56,665 bases of DNA from positions 1 to 56,665 of the forward strand of contig CAZVJA010000008.1 in the NCBI GenBank assembly GCA_964626885.1, given 5' to 3'. Below are positions 49,454 through 56,665 of the stretch, in pieces; position 1 is the first letter of the stretch; every line of letters begins with the position of its first letter. Source of the stretch: CAZVJA01 sp964626885. GTDB lineage: Bacteria > Planctomycetota > Planctomycetia > Planctomycetales > Planctomycetaceae. The notes beneath the pieces were generated by a model that was not told the DNA's origin, searched no databases, and saw nothing but the letters and a program-made list of their open reading frames with translations. Made by a program: the position numbers and the translations under genes.

Positions 49454-50653
49454 TTACCGGCGGGCCGATGAGTGCTTGAGGGGTAGCCACGCACCATTCT
49501 CAGCGCTACTGGCAACACACTGCTGAATGAAGTACATCCCCTCCACACCGTCATAGACGTTCGGATAAATCGTGTCCTTTTTCTCAAACGCTTTTCCGGT
49601 GGCCCGCTGAACAATCGCGTCGTACGCAAATCGATACACATTGGCGAATGCTTCGAAGAATGCTTCCGGATGACCCGACGGGAGACGACAGGCAGCCTTT
49701 CCCCAATCATTGAGGTATGGTGCATTGGGGTCACGAGTATAGATCGCGTGCGGTTGGCCATTGCGACGGACAATCATCTTGTTCGGCTCCTCTTGCCGCC
49801 AAGACAAGGCTCCCTTCGTCCCATCGATTTCGATGAACAGATCGTTCTCGCGGCCGTGCGAGATCTGGCTGGCAGTCACCGTCCCCAAAGCTCCGTTCTC
49901 AAAACGAATGACGGCATGGCCGTAGTCGTCGAGCTGGCGCCCTGGTTCGAAGATTTTCAAATTGCAGGAAACATCCTTCGGAATCAGCCCCGTCATATAA
50001 CGCGCGAGATTATACGCGTGGGTGCCGATGTCGCCGAATGAACCCGCAGCCCCCGATTTCGATGGATCGGTCCTCCAAGCGGCCTGCTTTTGTTCTTCTG
50101 CTTCGAGACGCGTGCGCAACCAGCCTTGCAGGTAATTCGAGCGGACCGCTTGAATCTCTCCCAGTTCCCCGGCAAGGATCATCCGCCTCGCATGACGAAC
50201 CAGCGGATATCCGGTGTAATTGTGCGTTAATGCGAATACGACCCCGGACTTCTCAACGACCTTGACGAGTTCTTCAGCCTGTTTGACGTCGAGAGTCATC
50301 GGTTTGTCGCAAATGACGTTGAAGCCTGCTTCCACCGCGGCCTTCGCGATTGCAAAGTGCGTGTGGTTCGGGGTCGCGACGCTGATGAAATCCACCCGCT
50401 GGTCGGCAGGCAGCTTCAGTTCCTTTTCGATCAATTCCGTGTACGATCCATAAGCCCGATCGGACGGAATATCGTACGCAGGTGCCGAGGCTTTCGCCTT
50501 CTCCGGATTCGAGGAGAGGGCACCGGCAACGAGCACTGCTCTGTTATCCAGCACCGCCGCAGTGGCATGTACCCGACCGATGAACGCTCCCTGCCCTCCT
50601 CCCACAAGGGCCATACGCAGCTTACGATTCAACGGTCCATTGGTGGTTTCCAT
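49454..50653 (-). CDS. Gfo/Idh/MocA-family oxidoreductase
   Basis: A 399-residue NAD(P)-dependent oxidoreductase. The Rossmann motif GGGQGAFIGRVHA opens the protein, and the conserved Lys motif appears as CDKPMTLDVKQAEELV (the common EKP has become DKP). The C-terminal alpha/beta domain includes GSFGDIGTHAYNLARYMTG with the usual catalytic His region. The family oxidises or isomerises sugars and inositols; planctomycetes have many members. The ATG at 50653 has GGAGAG upstream, and the 34 residues before it in the frame are not family-like. The substrate is unknown. The phosphatase gene lies 283 bases downstream on the same strand. Confidence 0.87.
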   Translation of the reverse strand: METTNGPLNRKLRMALVGGGQGAFIGRVHATAAVLDNRAVLVAGALSSNPEKAKASAPAYDIPSDRAYGSYTELIEKELKLPADQRVDFISVATPNHTHFAIAKAAVEAGFNVICDKPMTLDVKQAEELVKVVEKSGVVFALTHNYTGYPLVRHARRMILAGELGEIQAVRSNYLQGWLRTRLEAEEQKQAAWRTDPSKSGAAGSFGDIGTHAYNLARYMTGLIPKDVSCNLKIFEPGRQLDDYGHAVIRFENGALGTVTASQISHGRENDLFIEIDGTKGALSWRQEEPNKMIVRRNGQPHAIYTRDPNAPYLNDWGKAACRLPSGHPEAFFEAFANVYRFAYDAIVQRATGKAFEKKDTIYPNVYDGVEGMYFIQQCVASSAENGAWLPLKHSSARR

Positions 50654-50952
50654 TGCTCTCTCCTCAAGGATACGTTGCAACTCACTTCGGTGACCTAACG
50701 ACGAAAAGCCGACTGAAGATGCACCTGTCGTCCAAGTGATACATCCTCGATGCACGCAAGATTACCAAGACTGCCATTCGTCTCGCAGAATAATGGCCTC
50801 TCAGGTGGGAAGCAAGGAACTCTCTGTTTCGCTCTATCCGAGTTAATATTGAAATTGTAAACTGCTGCTTGGGTCGATTTTGAGGTGAAATTCGACGACG
50901 GGCCGGGACGCTCAGTTGATTCAACTGTTTCAGGTCTTGTAAGGAGCCAGTC

Positions 50953-51456
50953 ATGGAAAGAACCATGGCACAAGGTCGATTTTTCTGGATGGCCGTCGGA
51001 GTTGTCGCGGGGTTATGCATCGCGTATTTCTGGCCGCATGAGCCCGCCTTGGCTTTCGCCACGGATCGAGGAGCGAAGTTCGCACTCGCTACCGGACCTG
51101 CCGGACCTCCCGATCTGGAAGGTGTGTTTCTGCTTGATTTTTCGACCGGCAATCTCCAGGGACATGTGCTCAACGCGCGGGTGGGAACTTTCACGCGATC
51201 GTACATCCGCAATATCTACGCCGATTTTGGGCTCGACGCGAAAACTAGTCCACAGTGGAGCATCGTCACCGGTTCCGGCACCCTAGCCGCGTCGGCCGGA
51301 ACGCAATGGGGGGCCTGCCTTGTCTATGTCGCGGAACTCACCACCGGCAAAGTGATTGCCTATGGCTTCCCATTCGCGGAAACGCAAAGAAAAATGGCCC
51401 CGCAAACGTTTGAGATGATCGATGGGTTCCAATTCCGAGAGTCTCTTGAGAATTGA
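50953..51456 (+). CDS. Exported protein of unknown function
   Basis: A 167-residue protein with an N-terminal hydrophobic segment (FFWMAVGVVAGLCIAYFWP, residues about 10-28) that serves as a signal or membrane anchor. The mature part has strand-like stretches such as GVFLLDFSTGNLQGHVLN, TFTRSYIRNIYADFGLDAK and GACLVYVAELTTGKVIAYGFPF. No catalytic motif is evident and I assign no function. A second ATG at 50965 is the alternative start. A strong terminator follows at 51508. It stands between two convergent or divergent genes, so it is probably a single-gene unit. Confidence 0.72.
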   Translation: MERTMAQGRFFWMAVGVVAGLCIAYFWPHEPALAFATDRGAKFALATGPAGPPDLEGVFLLDFSTGNLQGHVLNARVGTFTRSYIRNIYADFGLDAKTSPQWSIVTGSGTLAASAGTQWGACLVYVAELTTGKVIAYGFPFAETQRKMAPQTFEMIDGFQFRESLEN

Positions 51457-51507
51457 AGTCTGTCGTACTGACCACGACTGAGACATCGAACATCGTAACA
51501 CTTTCTG

Positions 51508-51539
51508 GCCCGCCGAATAAAATCGGCGGGCATTTTCTT
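51508..51539 (+). terminator. Rho-independent terminator after the exported-protein gene
   Basis: GCCCGCCGA (51508-51516), loop ATAAAA, TCGGCGGGC (51523-51531), then ATTTTCTT. The stem is 9 perfect G/C-rich pairs with a U-rich tail, 52 bases after the stop. On the minus strand the stem is not followed by a T-run, so it is directional. Confidence 0.88.
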
Positions 51540-51575
51540 GATGCCGTGGCAAGTCAACCCTTTACAGGAATACGG

Positions 51576-52748
51576 CTATCTGCGCGGTCTGCGACAAACA
51601 ATCCCGCGCGTGCGACCATTCACACGTGCGAAGATCAGCACCGCCGCGTCCGAACCCGTCAGCGGCAGCTTACGTCGTACCCGCTCGGCCTCAACACGCA
51701 CATGGCGGCACTTGATCTCCACTTGGCCAGCCGGATTCTGACGAAAATATGCTCTGATTTCTCGGTCGTTGTTCGGAAGATCCGCCAGAACTTCGAACAC
51801 CTGAGCAAATGGTGTCGTAATCCGCCCAGGAGAGGTCAGGTATTCCTCTTCGGAGTCGAGCCGTAATAGCCCTGTCTGCTCAGCAAGAACTCCGACCAGC
51901 CCCGACCTGACGATCGCCGGATCGGGGTCGTACAGGTAGCCCTGTAACTCGCCGATACTCCATTCCGCCGAAAGTGGGTTTCCCGCGAGTGTCGCGTTTT
52001 CCGGCAGGACCGTCGCACGCCAGGTTCCATGAGACGCGAGACCGCCGAACCAGATCGTCGCTTCCTTACACTCTCCCGATAGACTCACAAGTTCGATCTC
52101 AACGTCGTTAAATTTCCCAGCGAAATTTGCTGCCGGGCTCAATTTGATCGCTCCCCCTGTGAACTCTCGCATCAGTCGGCGCAATTGCTCGAGACCCGGA
52201 GTGCACTCTTCCACCCGCAACGCGCGGCGTCCTGTCGACCGATTCTCCGGACGGCGGTCGGGGTCGATATGCAGCCAACCTGTTCGGTCAGTCAATGTTT
52301 CGATGTCAGCCGCGATTAGCTGAGCATGGTCTGAGACGCCGTATGCCTCGGCATTCCACCGTGCCCGCAGGCATGTCGCGGAAGAGCGGTCAACCCCGAT
52401 CACATCGCAGCGTTCGGCCAGCGCGACGAGATCCCCACCAATTCCGCAGCAATAATCCCACACCTGCCCTGTAAAGCGCTGCGACTTATGGCGTGCGACT
52501 GGTTCGGAAGTCGCCTGCTCCAGCCCGATGCGGTCGAACCACATCTCATCCGCCCGGGAAAACTTCACCCGAGCTTTCCGCCGCAGGTCTGTTAACTGAA
52601 TCGCCGCACGCACAATGTCATCGGAAAACTCGGCTCGCAATTCCTTCTGCAACCGCAATTCCGGCCCGGACTGGTTCCTGAGAATCTCAAAAACCCGGGG
52701 CGTTGCGCGGAGTTGTCGCAAGAGGTTGCATTCTTCCTGCTCGTTCAT
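51576..52748 (-). CDS. THUMP-like SAM-dependent methyltransferase
   Basis: A 390-residue protein with an N-terminal ~100-residue helical/basic region, a Rossmann-type methyltransferase domain (VWDYCCGIGGDLVALAERCDVIGVDRS, about 95-125) and a C-terminal THUMP-like RNA-binding domain. The SAM-binding Gly-rich loop (CCGIGGD) is clear, and the acidic loop is in GVDRSSATCLRARWNAE. Related proteins are annotated as class I methyltransferases with THUMP-like domain and probably modify RNA. The exact base and position are unknown. The ATG at 52748 is chosen over one 27 bases upstream because family members begin near MNEQEECN-type sequence. It converges on the exported-protein gene and its terminator. 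Confidence 0.75.
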   Translation of the reverse strand: MNEQEECNLLRQLRATPRVFEILRNQSGPELRLQKELRAEFSDDIVRAAIQLTDLRRKARVKFSRADEMWFDRIGLEQATSEPVARHKSQRFTGQVWDYCCGIGGDLVALAERCDVIGVDRSSATCLRARWNAEAYGVSDHAQLIAADIETLTDRTGWLHIDPDRRPENRSTGRRALRVEECTPGLEQLRRLMREFTGGAIKLSPAANFAGKFNDVEIELVSLSGECKEATIWFGGLASHGTWRATVLPENATLAGNPLSAEWSIGELQGYLYDPDPAIVRSGLVGVLAEQTGLLRLDSEEEYLTSPGRITTPFAQVFEVLADLPNNDREIRAYFRQNPAGQVEIKCRHVRVEAERVRRKLPLTGSDAAVLIFARVNGRTRGIVCRRPRR

Positions 52749-53081
52749 TTCGTCCCGCCACCCAGCCCGATCCACTCCGCAACTGTAGCTCGCAGTTTGA
52801 CCACAGATACCTCGTCGCGAGGATCGGAATCGACGTCTCGCGCGGCGTGGTAAAGAGAGCTTCCAAGCCAGTTCAACATGTGCTTACAGAAACCGACTCT
52901 CGTCACCGAAGATTACGTGGTTACGGCCTCTGCACGCAAGCCGCCGACCGTGATTGCATTCGCCTGAGACGGCGACTAGAGTGGAACAAACGCACCTTGA
53001 GCAGTGGTCATGCCATGCGAAATGCGGCATTTCCTCACTTTGGCGGCCTTCGATGACACCCATTCACTGCCAGACGGTTCC
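52749..53081. other. Upstream region of the CbiM gene
   Basis: 333 bases with no supportable gene. I looked for a cobalamin riboswitch or NiCo element before the metal transporter. I see none of the conserved B12-box words and no multi-stem NiCo-type pattern. The frame from 53004 overlaps the CbiM gene and only extends it upstream. Confidence 0.5.
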
Positions 53082-54098
53082 ATGCATATTCCCGACCGCG
53101 TCCTGAGCCCTGAAGTCTGCATCGCGACCGGTGTCATCTCGGTTGGGGCGGTTGGGTACGGCCTGAGGCGGCTGAAGAGCTCGCTGGCCGACCGTACGGT
53201 ACCGCTTACGGGAATGATGTCGGCCCTTATTTTCGCCGGGCAGATGGTGAATTTTCCCATCAGCCTGTTTGGCATCCCGTCGGTTTCAGGGCATTTGATG
53301 GGGGGCGTCTTGGCGGCGTCGATCCTCGGGCCTTGGGCTGGTTGCGTCGCGATCACCCTCGTTCTGCTTGTGCAATGCCTGCTGTTTGCCGACGGCGGGA
53401 TCAGCGCGCTGGGGGCAAACGTTTTGAATATGGGAGTCGTCGGTGCCATCGGCGGCTACGCGGTTCTCGCGACTGTGCGAAAGGCCCTGGGAGGAGGCAA
53501 TCGCGGAACGCTCGTCGGGGTGGTGATTGCTTCCTGGTTGAGCGTCGTCGCGGCATCCGCGCTGTTCTGCGCCGAATTCCAGATGTCGTATTTCCATCGT
53601 CAATACGATCTGCGCGCCATTTTCACGCTGATGGTCTCCTTTCATTCGGCGATCGGGATTGGAGAAGCACTCATTACGGGGGGAATTATCAGTTTTGTCC
53701 TGATGCAACGTCCCGATTTGATCTATCAACCAAACATTACGCACTGTTCTCCAGGTGCCGTGACGCGCGTCGGTGGAACTGTGGCTGCGGGACTCGTCGT
53801 GGCGCTGGCGGTAGCAGCGTTTCTTTCTCCATTTGCCTCGAGCTATGCCGACGGACTGGAAGCAGTCGGAGAACGGAAATTTTCGTCGGCATTGGAGCAT
53901 CCGCCCACAACTCTCGTTCTCCCTGACTACGAAGTTCCTTTGCCGATCTCGGGCTGGCAGGAGTCTCCTTTCTGGCAAAAGGTATCCGTCTCCCTGGCGG
54001 GTATTTTCGGCACCATTGCGGTCGCGGTGATCGCCTGGCTGCTTGATCAGTCGCTCAAGCCTCGTCCCACACCCGTGGTCGTCAAGCATGACAACTGA
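53082..54098 (+). CDS. cbiM: ECF transporter substrate-binding membrane subunit (CbiM/NikM-like, with PDGLE-type C terminus)
   Basis: A 338-residue membrane protein of a cobalt/nickel energy-coupling-factor transporter. The mature N terminus is MHIPDRVLSPEV; in this family the first Met and His2 bind the metal, so the ATG at 53082 is decisive. A further ligand His is in SVSGHLMGGVLAA. About eight hydrophobic segments follow. The C-terminal part (SSYADGLEAVGERKF ... WLLDQSL) resembles the PDGLE/CbiN-type subunit fused to CbiM, which gives the extra length. The choice between Co and Ni cannot be made from sequence. The stop overlaps the start of the next gene. Confidence 0.85.
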   Translation: MHIPDRVLSPEVCIATGVISVGAVGYGLRRLKSSLADRTVPLTGMMSALIFAGQMVNFPISLFGIPSVSGHLMGGVLAASILGPWAGCVAITLVLLVQCLLFADGGISALGANVLNMGVVGAIGGYAVLATVRKALGGGNRGTLVGVVIASWLSVVAASALFCAEFQMSYFHRQYDLRAIFTLMVSFHSAIGIGEALITGGIISFVLMQRPDLIYQPNITHCSPGAVTRVGGTVAAGLVVALAVAAFLSPFASSYADGLEAVGERKFSSALEHPPTTLVLPDYEVPLPISGWQESPFWQKVSVSLAGIFGTIAVAVIAWLLDQSLKPRPTPVVVKHDN

Positions 54099-54738
54099 TT
54101 ACATCGACCGCTATGGCCGTTCCCGTTCGGTTTGCCACCAACTCCCGGCCGTAGTAAAGCTTTTCTTGACGATCGGAGTAATCGCCGTTGGATTGTGCCT
54201 TCCCGCCGAGAATTGGCCGGCTTACGGGGCGCTGGCCTCACTGGTTCTCATCGCCCATAGCTTGGCGCTCATCCCCTTGGCTTACCTGATCCGACGATTG
54301 GCGATTTTTTTGCCGATGGTTTTCCTCTTTTCGCTGTCGGTTCCGCTCTCGCAGGGTCTTCGTGCGGGATGGGAGATCATGGCCGACATGCTCCTGGGAA
54401 GCACGCTGGCCTTCCTGGCACTGTTATGGCTGGTGAACGTCATGCCGTTCGATCAGCTGTTGGTAACTCTCCGCCGACTGCACGTACCAGATGTATTTGT
54501 GGCGACCCTGGCGTTCATGTATCGTTATTTATTTGTCCTCTGGGACGAACTCGATAAGATGCGCACGGCCCGCCGAGCGCGGAGCTTCGGTGCATCGCAC
54601 TTCGGCTTTCGCTGGAAAGTGTCGATCCAACTCATCGGCATGCTGTTGATCCGCGCGATGTCCCGGGCCGAGAGGGTACACGGCGCGATGTGCGCACGGG
54701 GCTGGGACGGCCGAGTGCGCACGCTCGATGAAAATTGA
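54088..54738 (+). CDS. cbiQ: ECF transporter transmembrane coupling subunit (CbiQ-like)
   Basis: A 216-residue integral membrane protein, the T component that couples the ATPase to the substrate subunit. Four to five hydrophobic segments (for example around KLFLTIGVIAVGLCL and YGALASLVLIAHSLALIPLAYL) precede a basic cytoplasmic helix with RTARRARSFG, and AMCARGWDGR is seen near the end. Such Ala-Arg-Gly coupling helices contact the ATPase. The start at 54088 overlaps the CbiM stop by 11 bases. It is followed by CbiO with a TTGA overlap. Confidence 0.85.
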   Translation: MTTDYIDRYGRSRSVCHQLPAVVKLFLTIGVIAVGLCLPAENWPAYGALASLVLIAHSLALIPLAYLIRRLAIFLPMVFLFSLSVPLSQGLRAGWEIMADMLLGSTLAFLALLWLVNVMPFDQLLVTLRRLHVPDVFVATLAFMYRYLFVLWDELDKMRTARRARSFGASHFGFRWKVSIQLIGMLLIRAMSRAERVHGAMCARGWDGRVRTLDEN

Positions 54739-55586
54739 GCGATTCCGTGACGGAGCGATTCCCTGGCCTTATAACGTCCGGAACCATCTTGGATACGAAT
54801 GTGACAGCGTCAGACCTGCAATCTCGCGGCGCAACAAGCGTTACCTTGCTACGAGTCGAAGATCTCAGCTACAGATATCCCAGCGGGCAGCAGGCTCTGC
54901 AAAACGTCAGCATGACGCTCGGACGAGGCGAAATACTCGGTCTAGTCGGCCCGAGCGGTGCTGGGAAATCCACTCTGTTATTGCATTTGAATGGTCTACT
55001 CCCGGAACGGCTCGACGAAGCGACTGCCGAACACGCGCCGATTCATGTCGCCGGATTGCCGATGCGGAAGGAAAACCTCCGCGAAATTCGACGGCTCGTC
55101 GGATTCCTGTTTCAAGACCCCGACGACCAGCTGTTTTGTCCCACGGTTCGCGAGGATGTCGCTTTCGGTCCGTTAAACCTTGGCTTGGAAAGTGACGAGG
55201 TCTCCAGCCGTGTTGACGAGAGTCTCACTGCCGTAGGTCTGGCAGATTACGGGGCGCGCAGTACGCTGCAGCTCAGCGTCGGCGAGAGAAAACGGGTCTG
55301 TCTGGCCGGCGTGCTGGCCTGTCGCCCGGCGATCCTCGCCCTCGACGAACCGTTCAGCAACCTGGACCCCCGCGCCCGTCGTGGACTGATTGCGATCCTG
55401 AAGAACTTCGACGGCGGACTGATCCTTGCCACGCATGATCTTGACGTCGTGGCGGAACTCTGCAATCGCGTGATCGTCCTCGATGGAGGACTTGTCCGCG
55501 CCGACGGCACGCCGCAAGAGATCCTCACGCAACGGCAATTGATGGAACGCCACGGGCTGGAAGTTCCGTTGCGGCTGCAGCGGTAG
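54735..55586 (+). CDS. cbiO: ECF transporter ATPase (CbiO-like)
   Basis: A 283-residue ABC ATPase that drives the cobalt/nickel ECF transporter. Walker A is GPSGAGKST, the Q-loop is in FLFQDPDDQLF, the signature is LSVGERKR (a variant of LSGGQ), Walker B is AILALDEPFSNLDP, and the switch His is in THDLDVV. The start is TTG at 54735, overlapping the cbiQ stop; a GTG at 54747 is the alternative. An N-terminal extension of ~30 residues precedes the YxxP strand (LSYRYPSG). The genes form a three-gene operon. Confidence 0.88.
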   Translation: MSDSVTERFPGLITSGTILDTNVTASDLQSRGATSVTLLRVEDLSYRYPSGQQALQNVSMTLGRGEILGLVGPSGAGKSTLLLHLNGLLPERLDEATAEHAPIHVAGLPMRKENLREIRRLVGFLFQDPDDQLFCPTVREDVAFGPLNLGLESDEVSSRVDESLTAVGLADYGARSTLQLSVGERKRVCLAGVLACRPAILALDEPFSNLDPRARRGLIAILKNFDGGLILATHDLDVVAELCNRVIVLDGGLVRADGTPQEILTQRQLMERHGLEVPLRLQR

Positions 55587-55600
55587 TTTGAGCAACTTTG

Positions 55601-56665
55601 TTACGGTTTCTCCAGGTATTCATCACCACGTAGTCTTTTCACTGCGGTATCCACCCGCCGAGTGATCGCCGCCAGAAACGTCTCAGTCACGTCAATGCAA
55701 TATCGTCGCACCGTGTCGTGCACCCCAATAATCTCGACCACATCTGGCACCCGGCCGATCAGTGCGCGGGACGCGAGCACGTAGATGCCCATCTGCACTC
55801 CGTATTTTTCGACGACCGCTCCTTGTTGTTTTAGCGGCAGACGGCCGGTTTTGTAGTCGACAAGGGCCCATCGGCCGTCAGGCAACATGTACAAGCAGTC
55901 GATTTTGCCGGAGATAACCGTTGATGCATCACCTTCGGTACCCGGCGGCCATCGAAGTAGGAATTCCATCTCCCGATGAACTGTCGTTGCACTGGAAAGC
56001 TCCGCGTGGATGTCCGATTCCAGAAACGCGCGTGCGCGTTCCAATGCTTTTTGCCGCAGCAATTCGTTCAGATTGGGGTAGAACTTAGTAGCAATATTGT
56101 CCACAAGCATTTCGAGCGAGGCGGCAGTCCGGGGCGTTACTTGCTCTAGCACGGCGTGCACCAATTCCCCGAACTCCTCGGCGCGCCCCTGCTCTTTCGT
56201 CTCTTCATCAATTTCGCCTGTCGCGTTCTCGGCGGTTGCGAGCCCGTCCCAGAGACGCTTCTCCGGGTCGGCCTCTTCAATTGCCGAGACGCTAAGAATT
56301 ACTTTCCCTGACACGTGAGGCTGCACCGGCAGCAATGTTGCCGGCAATGGGCTTGGTTCCGCCACTTCGACCGCTTCGCGAAATCGATTGAGCGGTATGA
56401 CCTCGGCTCTCGGCTCCAACCGTTCCCCAATCTCCGGGATCTGATGATGGACACGGATCTGGGGTATCTGGTCGTGGGAAATCTCTCCCAGCGAGAGCCG
56501 ACCGAGGTACGGGTCACGGGCCGGCAGACCGGTATCGATATCAAACCGTTTTGCAAGAAGTTGCATCCAGGGGGAGCTGAGCTTTCGGTCGGGGGGCAGC
56601 CCCGCCGAAAGGATCAACACGTCGGCCGCGCGCGTCGTCGCTACGTACAGGACACGGTAGTTCTC
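55601..56665 (-). CDS. addA: AddA-like helicase-nuclease, C-terminal part (5' end outside window)
   Basis: The final 354 residues of a larger UvrD-type helicase with a fused nuclease. The window begins in helicase motif VI, seen as RVLYVATTRAADVLILSAG (the R-x-L-Y-V-A-x-T-R pattern). About 170 residues later comes a RecB/AddA nuclease. EFGELVHAVLEQV supplies the conserved His, and ISGKIDCLYMLPDGRWALVDYKTGR supplies the Asp and D-x-K of the PD-(D/E)xK site. In AddAB-type enzymes this domain resects double-strand breaks during RecA-dependent repair. The frame is open to the window edge, so the gene continues beyond it. It converges with cbiO across 14 bases. Confidence 0.85.
   Translation of the reverse strand, partial: ENYRVLYVATTRAADVLILSAGLPPDRKLSSPWMQLLAKRFDIDTGLPARDPYLGRLSLGEISHDQIPQIRVHHQIPEIGERLEPRAEVIPLNRFREAVEVAEPSPLPATLLPVQPHVSGKVILSVSAIEEADPEKRLWDGLATAENATGEIDEETKEQGRAEEFGELVHAVLEQVTPRTAASLEMLVDNIATKFYPNLNELLRQKALERARAFLESDIHAELSSATTVHREMEFLLRWPPGTEGDASTVISGKIDCLYMLPDGRWALVDYKTGRLPLKQQGAVVEKYGVQMGIYVLASRALIGRVPDVVEIIGVHDTVRRYCIDVTETFLAAITRRVDTAVKRLRGDEYLEKP

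Noticed and set aside
52749..53081. Cobalamin or NiCo riboswitch upstream of the ECF transporter
   Set aside because: I looked for the conserved B12-box words and the multi-stem NiCo pattern and did not see them. A covariance search would be decisive.
53286..54089. 267-residue minus-strand frame over the CbiM gene
   Set aside because: The CbiM translation with MHIPD start and transmembrane pattern is clear. The opposite frame is arginine-rich and has no domain.
1..56665. tRNA, rRNA, CRISPR arrays, insertion sequences, integrases
   Set aside because: I scanned the non-coding regions by eye and saw no cloverleaf set, no rRNA-like core, no spaced repeats of CRISPR type and no transposase or integrase motif. 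A tool search could still find a short one.

Overview
The window is 56,665 bases of a GC-rich bacterial chromosome that most likely belongs to a planctomycete (Planctomycetota). That call is inference. It rests on the paired BatA/VWA membrane proteins beside a giant DUF4175-like protein, the DUF1080 lipoprotein, membrane Ser/Thr kinases with sensor domains, a kinase-FHA-cyclase pair, a PQQ-type propeller protein, and a GyrA with a divergent quinolone-pocket sequence. The genes are almost all chromosomal housekeeping or signalling genes. I see no rRNA, tRNA, CRISPR array, transposase or phage gene. A 100-base run of N (21087-21186) marks a scaffold join that cuts one gene.

Layout. 1-5.3 kb (+): LarA-family nickel-pincer racemase, HisN-like phosphatase, PQQ-propeller membrane protein, membrane metal-dependent hydrolase. 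5.3-15.5 kb (-): a cell-envelope block of BatA/VWA protein, VWA/glutamine-amidotransferase-like protein and a 1389-residue DUF4175-like protein, about half of which is low-complexity hydrophilic sequence; a nitrilase-family gene lies upstream. 15.7-19.6 kb: CNNM/CorC transporter-like protein, amino-acid permease, lipoprotein. 20-21.7 kb: a bacterial PRMT-like methyltransferase and a NYN-domain gene cut by the gap. 21.8-26.8 kb (-): membrane kinase-like protein, pyrB, and a dihydroorotase homologue that has lost its metal ligands.

27.4-32.5 kb (+): 2-oxoacid:ferredoxin oxidoreductase korAB bracketed by two CBS-domain genes, then a tandem degenerate receiver protein. 32.5-40.5 kb (-): DUF1080 lipoprotein, prfB with its programmed +1 frameshift, ugd, rfbB and gyrA. 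40.9-44.9 kb (+): Ser/Thr kinase with a periplasmic sensor, followed at once by an FHA-GAF-class III cyclase. 45.6-47.6 kb (+): single-domain response regulator, zinc-ribbon protein, secreted or anchored nuclease. 47.6-52.7 kb: GAF-PP2C phosphatase, Gfo/Idh/MocA oxidoreductase, a short conserved-looking exported protein with a clear terminator, and a THUMP-like methyltransferase. 53-55.6 kb (+): a CbiM-CbiQ-CbiO ECF transporter for cobalt or nickel. The right edge holds the C-terminal part of an AddA-like helicase-nuclease.

The most interesting points are the pseudo-dihydroorotase overlapping pyrB, the PRMT with intact double-E and THW motifs, the kinase/FHA-cyclase pair whose cyclase has lost the purine-specifying Lys, the CBS-flanked korAB, the enormous low-complexity DUF4175 insert, the GyrA changes, and imperfect inverted repeats in several intergenic regions.
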